From SIG607 sp045592625 (GTDB lineage: Bacteria > Bacillota > Clostridia > Oscillospirales > Acutalibacteraceae), in NCBI GenBank assembly GCA_045592625.1, contig JAZNVC010000023.1, positions 1 to 64,000 of the forward strand: a stretch of 64,000 nucleotides of DNA, given 5' to 3'. Below are positions 46,026 through 54,240 of the stretch, one piece after another. A program made the position numbers and the translations under genes. Each line of letters starts with the position of its first letter. Positions within the stretch are counted from its first letter, which is position 1. Under the pieces are notes generated by a model that was not told the DNA's origin, did no database searches, and saw only the letters and a program-made list of their open reading frames with translations.

Positions 46026-46952
46026 TCATCCTTGTAATTTTATTATAGTTCTTAGTTTTGCACTTCTGCTTCGCTGATTTTCTTTCAATTCCTCTGCGGA
46101 AGGTTCAATTCCTTTTTTATGAATAACCTTTCCTCGCGGTGTTTTACCGCATACGCAAACAGGTATGTCGGGGGGACAGGTACAACCCGTAGTAAATTCT
46201 TTAAATTTACGTTTTACTATTCCGTCTTCAAGAGAATGGAAGGTAATTATCGCAAGTACTCCGTCTTTATTAAGCAGCTCAAAAGCATCGTCTAAAACGC
46301 CTTTTAAAACGTCAAGCTCTCCGTTTACCGCAATTCTTAATGCCTGAAAGCATTTTCTTGCAGGATGTCCGTCACGTCTTGCTGCAGCAGGTACGCTGTT
46401 TGCAATTATTTCTGCCAATCTAACGGTGCGGTCAATGGGAGATTTTTCCCGCTCTTTTACTATTTCTCTTGCTATTTTTATAGCAAATTTTTCTTCGCCG
46501 TAAAGTCTGAATATATCAGCAAGTTCATATACCGAAAGATTATTTACAAGGTCGGCTGCCGTTTTTCCCTCTTTACTCATACGCATATCAAGAAATGCAT
46601 CTTTATGATAAGAAAAACCTCTTTCACCTACATCAAGCTGATAGGAGGAAACGCCAAGGTCTAAAAGAATTCCGTCAACCTTGCTGACACCTTCTGCATT
46701 AAGTACATTTTTTATATTGGAAAAATTACTTTTTATTACTTTTGCAGGTAAATCTCTAAGTCGTTTAGTAGCTACAGCCACTGCATCGGGGTCTTGGTCA
46801 AGGGCGTATAGCATACCTCCCCTTAATCGTTTTGCAATTTGACTTGAATGTCCTGCCCCACCTGCAGTTCCGTCAACATATATTCCGTCAGGCTTTATAT
46901 TTAGTTCCTCAATAGTTTCGTTAAGAAGTACCGAGTAATGCTTAAATTCCAT
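46026..46952 (-). CDS. rsmH: 16S rRNA C1402 N4-methyltransferase RsmH
   Basis: Methylates N4 of cytidine 1402 in 16S rRNA. The 308-aa protein has HYSVLLNETIEEL at the start, DGTAGGAGHS as the SAM-binding loop, LLDLGVSSYQLD, and LAIITFHSLEDGIVKRKFK. It lies 11 nt behind mraZ, the standard dcw order. Confidence 0.97.
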   Translation of the reverse strand: MEFKHYSVLLNETIEELNIKPDGIYVDGTAGGAGHSSQIAKRLRGGMLYALDQDPDAVAVATKRLRDLPAKVIKSNFSNIKNVLNAEGVSKVDGILLDLGVSSYQLDVGERGFSYHKDAFLDMRMSKEGKTAADLVNNLSVYELADIFRLYGEEKFAIKIAREIVKEREKSPIDRTVRLAEIIANSVPAAARRDGHPARKCFQALRIAVNGELDVLKGVLDDAFELLNKDGVLAIITFHSLEDGIVKRKFKEFTTGCTCPPDIPVCVCGKTPRGKVIHKKGIEPSAEELKENQRSRSAKLRTIIKLQG

Positions 46953-46963
46953 ATACCTTCACC

Positions 46964-47389
46964 TTAAAAGTTAAGTTCTTCCATAATAGAAGCAACCGAT
47001 TCAGGAGTATATGTTTCATTTTCTTGTTGCCAAAGAGAAGTGTTCCATATTTCAAGATTGGTATCCATACCGATTATGTGAGCCTCGGCATCAAGCTCGG
47101 CATATTCGCGAAGCACAGGCGGAATAAGTATTCTTCCCTGTGCATCACATTCAACGTTAAAAGCACCGTCGTAAAGAAAACGCTTTACAACGCTGGATTT
47201 AGTTACCGGAAGAGTTCCTATATTCTCAACCAGCTTTTCCCATTGTATAAGAGAATAAACACAAAGACATCTCTTGCCGTAAATACCTTTGCAGATAATA
47301 AACTCTGCACCAAGTTCATCTCGCATTTTAGAAGGAATGAACACTCTGCCCTTCTTATCAATATTATGCTGATATCCACCGTATAACAC
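46964..47389 (-). CDS. mraZ: Transcription regulator MraZ
   Basis: MraZ is an AbrB-like ring-forming DNA-binding protein that controls the dcw operon. The 141-aa protein starts with LYGGYQHNIDKKGRVFIP and has two SpoVT-AbrB halves; the second carries DAQGRILIP. Start is GTG at 47389, with AAAGGAG and GAGG upstream. Four MraZ-type boxes lie in its own leader, so autoregulation is expected. Confidence 0.96.
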   Translation of the reverse strand: MLYGGYQHNIDKKGRVFIPSKMRDELGAEFIICKGIYGKRCLCVYSLIQWEKLVENIGTLPVTKSSVVKRFLYDGAFNVECDAQGRILIPPVLREYAELDAEAHIIGMDTNLEIWNTSLWQQENETYTPESVASIMEELNF

Positions 47390-47414
47390 AGAGCCTCACT
47401 CCTTTCATTTTTCA

Positions 47415-47462
47415 CCACTTTGCTACACTTTAATGGATTTTTACTCCACTTTGAACCACTTT
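47415..47462 (-). promoter_or_regulatory. MraZ operator: four phased AAAGTGK boxes
   Basis: The minus strand has AAAGTGG (47456-47462), AAAGTGG (47446-47452), AAAGTGT (47425-47431) and AAAGTGG (47415-47421). Start-to-start distances are 10, 21 and 10 bp, so all boxes lie on one face of the helix. This is the MraZ box known from mollicutes (AAAGTGK repeats with 3-nt spacers). It is immediately downstream of the -10 box. Confidence 0.85.
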
Positions 47463-47469
47463 TATTGTT

Positions 47470-47498
47470 ATTATAGAGCATTTTTATATAAATTGCAA
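47470..47498 (-). promoter_or_regulatory. Promoter of the dcw cluster (mraZ)
   Basis: TTGCAA and TATAAT are spaced by 17 nt. The predicted transcription start falls at the first MraZ box, so bound MraZ would sit on the start site. Confidence 0.85.
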
Positions 47499-47540
47499 TA
47501 GTTTTTTTTAAAATTACAAAAAAATTTATGATTTTTTTAA

Positions 47541-47581
47541 AAAAATAAGCGATACGAATAAAATTCTTCGTATCGCTTATT
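47541..47581 (-). terminator. Intrinsic terminator after the amidohydrolase gene
   Basis: A perfect 15-bp stem AATAAGCGATACGAA/TTCGTATCGCTTATT with an 8-nt loop runs into a U-run on the minus strand. It separates the branched-chain locus from the dcw cluster. Confidence 0.92.
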
Positions 47582-47596
47582 TGCTTTTTAAGTTTT

Positions 47597-48403
47597 TTAT
47601 ATACCAAACAACCTTTTGGCATTAAGTCCAAGCATTTTCTCCTTTTCGCTGTCGGTAAAATCAAGAGACAAGAATATTTCCATTTCCTTTTTAGGCGACC
47701 ACATAGGATAGTCTGTACCAAAAAGTACTCTGTCGGCACCGTATTTTTTTATAAGCATTTCTGTCTCTTTTACATCCCCAAAGCCAAAACAAGAGGAACA
47801 GTCAACGTAAAGATTCGGGAATTCGCTGAGTTGCTCGTAAGCTTCCTTCCAAATTGACCAACCCGCAAGATGAGCACCTATAAACCTAAGTTCTTTAAAG
47901 CGTTCAAGAATTGGTTTGACCCTATTCGGATTGGAGTAATCATACCTATAATCACCGGTATGCATAAGGAGTATAAGGCTGTTTTCCTCACAAAGTTCAT
48001 AGATTTTCATACAGTTATCGTTATCACATTTAAACTGCTGAATATCAGGATGAAGCTTAACGCCCTTTAACCCCAGTTCAATAAGATGCTTTACATCACC
48101 TTTAATATCCTCGCTATCGGGATGTAAAGTGCCAAGTCCTGTAAGCTTATCCTTAGTTTCACTTACGGTTTGGGCTATAAACTCATTTATACTTTTTACC
48201 TGTTTCGGAGTAGTAGCCACCGACTGCACTACAAAATGGTCAATTCCCGCTTTTTCACCTAATTCAAACAGATTTTTAACTGTACCATCACCAACGGCTA
48301 CGGTATCATAAAATTTATCTGTTCCGGCAACTGCCTTTTGAGCTATTTTTTCGGGATAAATATGACAATGAGAATCTACTGCCAAAAATTTGTTTTCTAC
48401 CAT
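47597..48403 (-). CDS. Amidohydrolase-2 family metal-dependent hydrolase
   Basis: A 268-aa TIM-barrel hydrolase or decarboxylase of the ACMSD-like amidohydrolase family. The metal ligands are all there: HCH at residues 12-14, His in LLMHTGDY, His in FIGAHLAGW and Asp in LFGTDYPMW. The substrate is not evident. The ATG overlaps the stop of the upstream fusion gene (TAATG), so it is translationally coupled and belongs to the leucine T-box operon. The product may act on a carboxylic acid or CoA-related metabolite, but this is only suggested by context. Confidence 0.85.
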   Translation of the reverse strand: MVENKFLAVDSHCHIYPEKIAQKAVAGTDKFYDTVAVGDGTVKNLFELGEKAGIDHFVVQSVATTPKQVKSINEFIAQTVSETKDKLTGLGTLHPDSEDIKGDVKHLIELGLKGVKLHPDIQQFKCDNDNCMKIYELCEENSLILLMHTGDYRYDYSNPNRVKPILERFKELRFIGAHLAGWSIWKEAYEQLSEFPNLYVDCSSCFGFGDVKETEMLIKKYGADRVLFGTDYPMWSPKKEMEIFLSLDFTDSEKEKMLGLNAKRLFGI

Positions 48404-50904
48404 TATTCAAGACCTAATTTCTTTGCGGCTTCTTCTCTCATTTTATACTTTAATATTTTACCTGCCGCATTCATGGGGAATTTATCAACAAAATCGATAT
48501 AACGGGGAACCTTATGACGTGCCATATTAGCGGCTATATAACCTTTTATTTCATCTTCGGTCATTGTTTCGCCTTCTTTAAGGATAATACAAGCCATAAT
48601 TTCTTCACCATACTGTTTATCGGGAACGCCGATTACCTGAACGTCACTTACTTTTGGACAGGTGAAAATAAATTCCTCAATTTCTTTAGGATAGATATTT
48701 TCGCCGCCTCGGATAATCATATCCTTAAGGCGTCCTGTAATAAGATAGTTTCCGTCAGGTCTTCTGCAAGCCAAATCACCGGTATGAAGCCAACCGTCTT
48801 TATCAATAGCAGATGCAGTAGCCTTTGGCATTTTGTAGTAGCCCTTCATTATGTTGTAACCGCGTGCTACAAATTCACCGTTAACTCCATCAGGACAGTC
48901 TTCACCTGTTTCGGGGTCAATAATTTTACATTCCACATTGGCAAACGCACTGCCTACAGTTTCGGTTCTAACCTCTAAGGAATCATACCAACTGCTCATA
49001 GTACAGCCCGGACTTGCCTCGGTCTGTCCGTAAACAGATACTATTTCCTTCATATTCATAACTTCCGTTGCCTTTTTCATAAGGTCAGCTGGACAGTTAG
49101 CACCGGCCATAATTCCGACTCTCATATAAGAAAAATCTGTTTTATCGAAATCGGGATGCTGCATCATAGCAATAAACATAGTAGGAACGCCGTTAAAAGC
49201 GGTAATATGTTCATTGTGAACACAGGAAAGTGACGGTTTTGGTGAAAAGTACGGCATAGGATACATAGTTGTTCCGTGGGTCATAGAGGCCGTCATAGAA
49301 AGCACCATACCAAAGCAATGGAACATAGGTACCTGAATCATCATTCTGTCAGCCGTAGATAAATCCATATGGTCGCCTATATATTTGCCGTTATTTACAA
49401 CATTATAATGGGTAAGCATAACGCCCTTGGGGAAGCCTGTAGTTCCCGAAGTGTACTGCATATTGCAAACGTCATCCTTATCAACCAAAGAAGCCATTCT
49501 GTAAACTTCACTCAACGGTACATCGTTAGAACGTGCAACAGCCTCGTTCCAAGTCATACAGCCTTTCTGTTTAAAGCCCACAGTAATTACGTTACGCAAA
49601 AACGGAAGTTTTTTACTGTGGAGAGGCTGACCCGATTTCATATTATTAAGTTCAGGACACAGTTTTGCAATAATTTCACCGTAATTGGTGTCCTTGCTGC
49701 CCTCGGTCATAACAAGGGTATGTGTGTCGGACTGCTTAAGAAGATATTCTGCTTCGTGAATTTTATAAGCAGTATTAACCGTTACAAGAATTGCACCTAT
49801 TTTAGTGGCTGCCCAAAAGGCAATATACCACTGAGGAACATTGGAAGCCCACACAGCAACCTTTGAACCTGCCTTAACACCCATAGCAATAAGAGCACGT
49901 GCAAATGTATCAACGTCATCTCTGAACTCGCTGTAGGTTCTTGTATAATCAAGTGTAGTATATTTAAAGGCATACTGGTCGGGAAATTCCTCAACCATTT
50001 TATCAAGTACCTGCGGGAAGGTTAAATCAATAAGCAAATCTTTTTTCCACACAAATTTTCCTGTGTGTGACTTATTATAGTAAAGGGTTGACTCATTACG
50101 TGAAATATCTCCATACTGCTTCATAAAATTAACGAATTGAGAGAAAATAATCTCCATATCGTTAAGTTCTTCGCACCAAGCCGGGTCCCAAATAAGAGAA
50201 AAATATCCGTCATAATTAACGCTTCTCAGTGCCAACATCATATCATCTATAGGCAGTTGCCCCTCACCGATAAGACAGTGTTCATAGCCTTCCTCGGTTT
50301 TAACTGCATCTCTGATATGCACGTGTTTAACGTATGCACCAAGATTTTTAATAATTTGCTCAGCATCTTCTTTACCTTCAAAGAAAGCAGAGTACATATC
50401 AAGAAGTGCAGAAAGACTGTCACTTGCAAAACGTTCAAGAACATCTCGCAACAGCTCGGTATTAGAAAAAATACCGGAGGTTTCAAGAAGAAGTGCTATC
50501 CCCTTTTCTTCTGCTAAGGAAAGAGTTTCTTCAATAATTGCAACAACATTATTAACAGCGGTTTGCGTATCATTTGAATGAGATGCGTGAAGACGAATAA
50601 AAGGTATATGCAAATTACTTGCTATGTTAAGACATTTTTTAATTTCATCAACACTTTTTTCCTTTTCGCTTACCTCTCCAATATTACTAATGGTATCAAT
50701 ACAAGGAATAGAAATCTTCTTTTCATAAAGTTTTCTTAAAGTTAGCGGTGCATTATGCTCACTGAATGAACCGTTCTTATCGGCAAAAAGTTCGTTATAT
50801 ATATTATGCAGTTCTATGCCGTTGAACTTCAGTTCATTAGCAATATCACAAAATTCATCAAAGGAAATTCCATGCCAACCTTTAGTTGAGAAAGAAAAAT
50901 TCAT
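48403..50904 (-). CDS. Fusion of TIM-barrel (sugar isomerase-like) and acyl-CoA ligase
   Basis: An 833-aa two-domain protein. Residues 1 to about 270 look like the xylose isomerase-like TIM barrel (AP endonuclease 2 family): LLLET, LLDMYSAF and VKHVHIRDA match ligand-bearing strands, but the last strand reads FSLIWDP where a metal Glu is usual, so the barrel may be modified. Residues about 285-833 are an AMP-forming acyl-CoA ligase with TSGTTGFPKG, VYGQTEASPG, HTGDL...GRLKDMIIRGGENIYP and the catalytic Lys in AAGKILK. The ATG lies 2 nt after the LeuA-like gene with GAGGAGG inside it. The leucine T-box suggests a leucine-related acid such as isovalerate as substrate (inference). Confidence 0.85.
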   Translation of the reverse strand: MNFSFSTKGWHGISFDEFCDIANELKFNGIELHNIYNELFADKNGSFSEHNAPLTLRKLYEKKISIPCIDTISNIGEVSEKEKSVDEIKKCLNIASNLHIPFIRLHASHSNDTQTAVNNVVAIIEETLSLAEEKGIALLLETSGIFSNTELLRDVLERFASDSLSALLDMYSAFFEGKEDAEQIIKNLGAYVKHVHIRDAVKTEEGYEHCLIGEGQLPIDDMMLALRSVNYDGYFSLIWDPAWCEELNDMEIIFSQFVNFMKQYGDISRNESTLYYNKSHTGKFVWKKDLLIDLTFPQVLDKMVEEFPDQYAFKYTTLDYTRTYSEFRDDVDTFARALIAMGVKAGSKVAVWASNVPQWYIAFWAATKIGAILVTVNTAYKIHEAEYLLKQSDTHTLVMTEGSKDTNYGEIIAKLCPELNNMKSGQPLHSKKLPFLRNVITVGFKQKGCMTWNEAVARSNDVPLSEVYRMASLVDKDDVCNMQYTSGTTGFPKGVMLTHYNVVNNGKYIGDHMDLSTADRMMIQVPMFHCFGMVLSMTASMTHGTTMYPMPYFSPKPSLSCVHNEHITAFNGVPTMFIAMMQHPDFDKTDFSYMRVGIMAGANCPADLMKKATEVMNMKEIVSVYGQTEASPGCTMSSWYDSLEVRTETVGSAFANVECKIIDPETGEDCPDGVNGEFVARGYNIMKGYYKMPKATASAIDKDGWLHTGDLACRRPDGNYLITGRLKDMIIRGGENIYPKEIEEFIFTCPKVSDVQVIGVPDKQYGEEIMACIILKEGETMTEDEIKGYIAANMARHKVPRYIDFVDKFPMNAAGKILKYKMREEAAKKLGLE

Positions 50905-50906
50905 AT

Positions 50907-52289
50907 TTAAACCTCCTCATAAACAATTTTGTTTACAGCACTTAAAAATGCTCTGATAGCGGCACCTATAATATCGGTAGAAATACCGTTTCCACTATAA
51001 AGTTTTCCGTTTACTCTGAGTTTTACAAGGGCACTGCCCATTGCTTCCTTGCCCTCGGTAACAGACTGAATTTGAAAATCATCAAGTTCAAAATGTGTGC
51101 CTATAATTTGTTCTATTGCTCTAAAGGAAGCATCCACGGGACCGTCACCTATAGCAATACCCTGTATTTCCTCTCTGTCTTTTTCTAAGGCAATCTGAGC
51201 AGAACAGGAAATAATATTTCCGTTATTAACAATATAGCTTATAAGCTTATAGGTAGCAGGTACCTGCAAAGCAACACTTGCCACAATTGCTTCAAGTTCC
51301 TTTGCACCAACACGTTTTTTATCGGCAACTCTTAAGAATTCTTCATAAACCTTTGCGCTATCCTCTTCCGACAGGTCGTATCCCATTTTTAATACAACAT
51401 TCATCACGCTTTCTTTATCAAAGGAAGAATCCATATCTACATTATTTTCGGTATTTTCAACGGTTAAAACATTATTTTTGCCGTTTTTAGTGTTTTCGGT
51501 AACCCAATAGATTTGCTTAACTATACGGTTGAGCTGAGTATATTTAAGTGAAGAAGAAAAACCGAAGGATTCACCGCAATTCTTTATCATTTCAGCGAAA
51601 AGCTCAAGAGGAACTGCATTTGTGCCAACGGCTGTTTTAACAGCTACAACGCCCTTTTTAACAGCCATAGAAGCACAGGCAATAGCCATACCGTTTTTAT
51701 TGTTACAATAAACACCAACTTGAACTTTGGATTTTTCACATATATTAAAAGCAAAATCTGCAAATTCATCGGGAAGCATAGTTTCAGCAGCACTGTCATA
51801 AAGAGAAATCTTTGTTGCACCGCTGTTAGTGGCGGTTTCTATTGCTTTTTCAAGAAAGTCGCCTTCTGCTCTTGTGGCATCAATTGCACAAAACTCCACG
51901 TTTTCTACCTTTTCCTTGGCAAGACCGATAAGTTGTTCGATATATAAAAGCATTTTATCAGGCTTTTTATGACAAACATACTCCATACCTACAGGAGATA
52001 CGGGAAGTTCTATTCTGATACTTGCCTTGTTAGCGGTAGAAAGAGAAACTGCTGCATTTTCAATACTTTCTTTAGTCATACCGCCACATACCGAAATTAC
52101 GCTGTTTTTAACAAAAGAAGATATAGTTTTAACAAGAAGAATATCGGTTCTTGTATTTTCAATTGCAGGCAGCTCTATAACGTCAACGTTAAGATTTTCA
52201 AGCTGTCTGGCTATTTCAATTTTCTCCTTAAAACTGTAACTTACCTCTTCGTTTAAGAGTGTAGTGTCGGCGATATAAATTTTTCTCAC
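50907..52289 (-). CDS. LeuA-like protein with degenerate active site
   Basis: A 460-aa homologue of 2-isopropylmalate/citramalate synthase. The overall fold is kept: DTTL at the N-terminus, EFCAIDATRAEGDF, and a complete C-terminal regulatory domain (about 345-455: GDGPVDASFRAIEQ, GNGISTDIIGAAI). The catalytic parts are not kept. The usual DTTLRDGEQ reads DTTLLNEEV (residues 8-16), so the catalytic Arg and a metal Asp are lost. The usual HCHND reads YCNNK (194-198), so both metal His are lost. A classical condensing activity is therefore unlikely; a leucine-sensing or scaffold role is possible. Start is GTG with AAAGGAAG upstream. It is the first gene behind a leucine T-box. Confidence 0.85.
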   Translation of the reverse strand: MRKIYIADTTLLNEEVSYSFKEKIEIARQLENLNVDVIELPAIENTRTDILLVKTISSFVKNSVISVCGGMTKESIENAAVSLSTANKASIRIELPVSPVGMEYVCHKKPDKMLLYIEQLIGLAKEKVENVEFCAIDATRAEGDFLEKAIETATNSGATKISLYDSAAETMLPDEFADFAFNICEKSKVQVGVYCNNKNGMAIACASMAVKKGVVAVKTAVGTNAVPLELFAEMIKNCGESFGFSSSLKYTQLNRIVKQIYWVTENTKNGKNNVLTVENTENNVDMDSSFDKESVMNVVLKMGYDLSEEDSAKVYEEFLRVADKKRVGAKELEAIVASVALQVPATYKLISYIVNNGNIISCSAQIALEKDREEIQGIAIGDGPVDASFRAIEQIIGTHFELDDFQIQSVTEGKEAMGSALVKLRVNGKLYSGNGISTDIIGAAIRAFLSAVNKIVYEEV

Positions 52290-52311
52290 AATAAGTACTT
52301 CCTTTCATAAA

Positions 52312-52575
52312 TAAAAAGTCCCTGAAACTGTATAAGTTTCAGGGACGAAAAATATTCGCGGTACCACCCTAATTACCGTTTAAAACGGTCACTCAGTAAG
52401 ACTCAAACAAGTCTTTTGCCTTGATAACGGGACACGCCGTAGCCACATACTAAATTTCCGTGACTCTGCTCCGGAATGAGACTTACTTTATTCTGCCGTA
52501 CCGACTCGCACCATCCGTCGGTTCTCTGAAACAAACCTGAACAAAGAATAATTCCTTCATAGCATTTAAAAATTT
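52312..52575 (-). promoter_or_regulatory. T-box riboswitch, leucine (specifier CUC)
   Basis: The RNA has a Stem I with a distal arm ACCGAC...GTCGGT, an antiterminator sequence AGGGTGGTACCGCG (52357-52370) and an intrinsic terminator of 12 bp plus U-run (52312-52346). In the specifier loop the three bases before a conserved A and the closing helix TTCC/GGAA are CTC (52478-52480), the codon for Leu. The UGGU bulge fits the A73-CCA end of tRNA-Leu. Uncharged tRNA-Leu should switch on the LeuA-like gene, the TIM barrel-ligase fusion and the amidohydrolase gene. Confidence 0.9.
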
Positions 52576-52581
52576 TTAATA

Positions 52582-52610
52582 ATTATAGCACTACCGATAA
52601 ATTTTGTCAA
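52582..52610 (-). promoter_or_regulatory. Consensus promoter of the leucine T-box unit
   Basis: TTGACA and TATAAT, both perfect, are spaced by 17 nt. It starts only 17 nt after the ilvE stop; no terminator was seen between them, so some readthrough from ilvE is possible. Confidence 0.92.
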
Positions 52611-52626
52611 CTGTTTTTTTAAAATA

Positions 52627-53691
52627 TTAATCAATAGGAAGTGTCCACTTGAAAGTATCTTCGATTTTGCCCCACTGGATACCAGTAAGAGTATCGTAAA
52701 GATGCTGTGTAACCTCACCGATATTGCCTCCGCTTACCTGATGCTTAATTCCCTTATAGCAAAGTTCGCCGATGGGAGAAACAACAGCAGCGGTTCCACA
52801 GCCCCAAGCCTCTTCAAGAGTGCCATTTTCCATAGCCTCTTCAAGTTCGTCAATGCTAAGCAGTCTTTCACTAACTTTATAGCCTTCTTTTTTAAGAACT
52901 TCAAGGCAAGATTTTCTTGTAATACCGGGAAGAATAGAGCCAGAAAGCATAGGAGTGACAATTTCTCCGTTGATTTTGAACATAACGTTCATAGCTCCAA
53001 CTTCTTCGATATACTTTCTCTCAACACCGTCTAGCCACAGCACCTGAGAATAACCTTGCTGTTCTGCTCTCTCACCTGCACGGTTACTTGCAGCATAATT
53101 ACCGCCGCACTTAGCGTAACCTGTACCGCCACGTACAGCACGTACATCTTGGTCTTCTATCATAATCTTAACAGGGTTAATACCTTCCTTATAATAGCTT
53201 CCTACAGGAGAAGCGATAATTACGAAGGTGGCATTATGAACGGCGTGAACACCCAGAGTTTCATCGTTACCAAACATAAAGGGACGAAGATAAAGCGAAG
53301 TTCCGGGTGCAGAAGGAGTCCAATCCTGTTCCATTTCAACAAAAGCCTTTAAAACTTCCATTGCTAAATCTTCATCAATTTGAGGAAGACAAAGTCTGTC
53401 GGCAGAATTATTCATTCTGCGGATATTTTCAATAGGACGGAAAAGCTGAACCTTACCGTCTGCTCTGCGATAAGCCTTAAGGCCCTCGAAAATTTCACTT
53501 CCGTAATGAAGTACGGTAGAAGCAGGATGAAGAGAAAGATTTGCAAAAGGAATAATTCTTGCATCATGCCAACCTTCCTCACTGGAATAATCCATCATAA
53601 ACATATGGTCGGTAAAATATTTACCGAAGCCTAAAATATTGCTGTCCGGTTTTTCTTTAGGACAGGTGGTTTTTGTAATAGAAATATTCAT
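52627..53691 (-). CDS. ilvE: Branched-chain amino acid aminotransferase
   Basis: A 354-aa class IV PLP aminotransferase that interconverts Val, Leu, Ile and their 2-oxoacids. The N-terminal part with FGKYFTDHMFMMDY and SLHPASTVLHYGSEIFEGLKAYR marks the longer (type II) BCAT. The PLP lysine is in GTGYAKCGGNYAAS, and EEVGAMNVMF is present. It follows the VOR gamma subunit by 15 nt, so the oxoacids produced by VOR have their transaminase in the same transcript. Confidence 0.96.
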   Translation of the reverse strand: MNISITKTTCPKEKPDSNILGFGKYFTDHMFMMDYSSEEGWHDARIIPFANLSLHPASTVLHYGSEIFEGLKAYRRADGKVQLFRPIENIRRMNNSADRLCLPQIDEDLAMEVLKAFVEMEQDWTPSAPGTSLYLRPFMFGNDETLGVHAVHNATFVIIASPVGSYYKEGINPVKIMIEDQDVRAVRGGTGYAKCGGNYAASNRAGERAEQQGYSQVLWLDGVERKYIEEVGAMNVMFKINGEIVTPMLSGSILPGITRKSCLEVLKKEGYKVSERLLSIDELEEAMENGTLEEAWGCGTAAVVSPIGELCYKGIKHQVSGGNIGEVTQHLYDTLTGIQWGKIEDTFKWTLPID

Positions 53692-53706
53692 AATTTTTCA
53701 CCTTTA

Positions 53707-54240
53707 TTAGTTTTCAGCGCCTATCTGCATTGCTTTTCTGTTAATATCAGCCATATCGGCACGTTTTGCAGAAATAACCTTAGAAAGAGCAATGTTAACG
53801 CTTTCAGGAGAGAAATCTCCAAGTTCTTTTAATACCTTACCGACAATAATCATATTAGCAAGTGTAGGCATACCGTTTTCACTTGCAAGACGAGTAGCAG
53901 GAATATAGAAAACCTTAACATCGTCACGCTTTACCTTTCTTTCAATAAGAGAGGAATCAAGGAAAATCATTCCGCCTTTTTCTACTGTTGACTCATACTT
54001 ATCAAGAGAAGGAAGATTCATAGCAATTAAAATGTCAGGCTTAGAAACAATAGGAGAACCAACAGGTTCGTCACTTACAATAACGCTACAGCTTGCTGTA
54101 CCGCCACGCATTTCACGGCCATAAGAAGGAAGCCAACTTACCTGTTTGCCGTGCATAAGACCTTTATAAGCAATAAACTTACCAGAGAAAAGAATGCCCT
54201 GACCGCCAAAGCCTGAAAATAAAAACTGTTTAGTAGCCAT
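53707..54240 (-). CDS. 2-oxoacid:ferredoxin oxidoreductase, gamma subunit
   Basis: A 177-aa subunit that carries the CoA-side domain. The start FLFSGFGGQGILFSGKFIA is the family signature, and GGTASCSVIVSDEPVGSP follows. It overlaps the beta subunit by 1 nt (TAATG). Together with the alpha, beta and ferredoxin subunits it forms a KOR/VOR-type enzyme. Confidence 0.95.
   Translation of the reverse strand: MATKQFLFSGFGGQGILFSGKFIAYKGLMHGKQVSWLPSYGREMRGGTASCSVIVSDEPVGSPIVSKPDILIAMNLPSLDKYESTVEKGGMIFLDSSLIERKVKRDDVKVFYIPATRLASENGMPTLANMIIVGKVLKELGDFSPESVNIALSKVISAKRADMADINRKAMQIGAEN

Noticed and set aside
50907..52289. Straight annotation as 2-isopropylmalate synthase (leuA)
   Set aside because: The catalytic Arg/Asp motif and both metal His are replaced, so an ordinary LeuA activity is not supported despite overall similarity and the leucine T-box.
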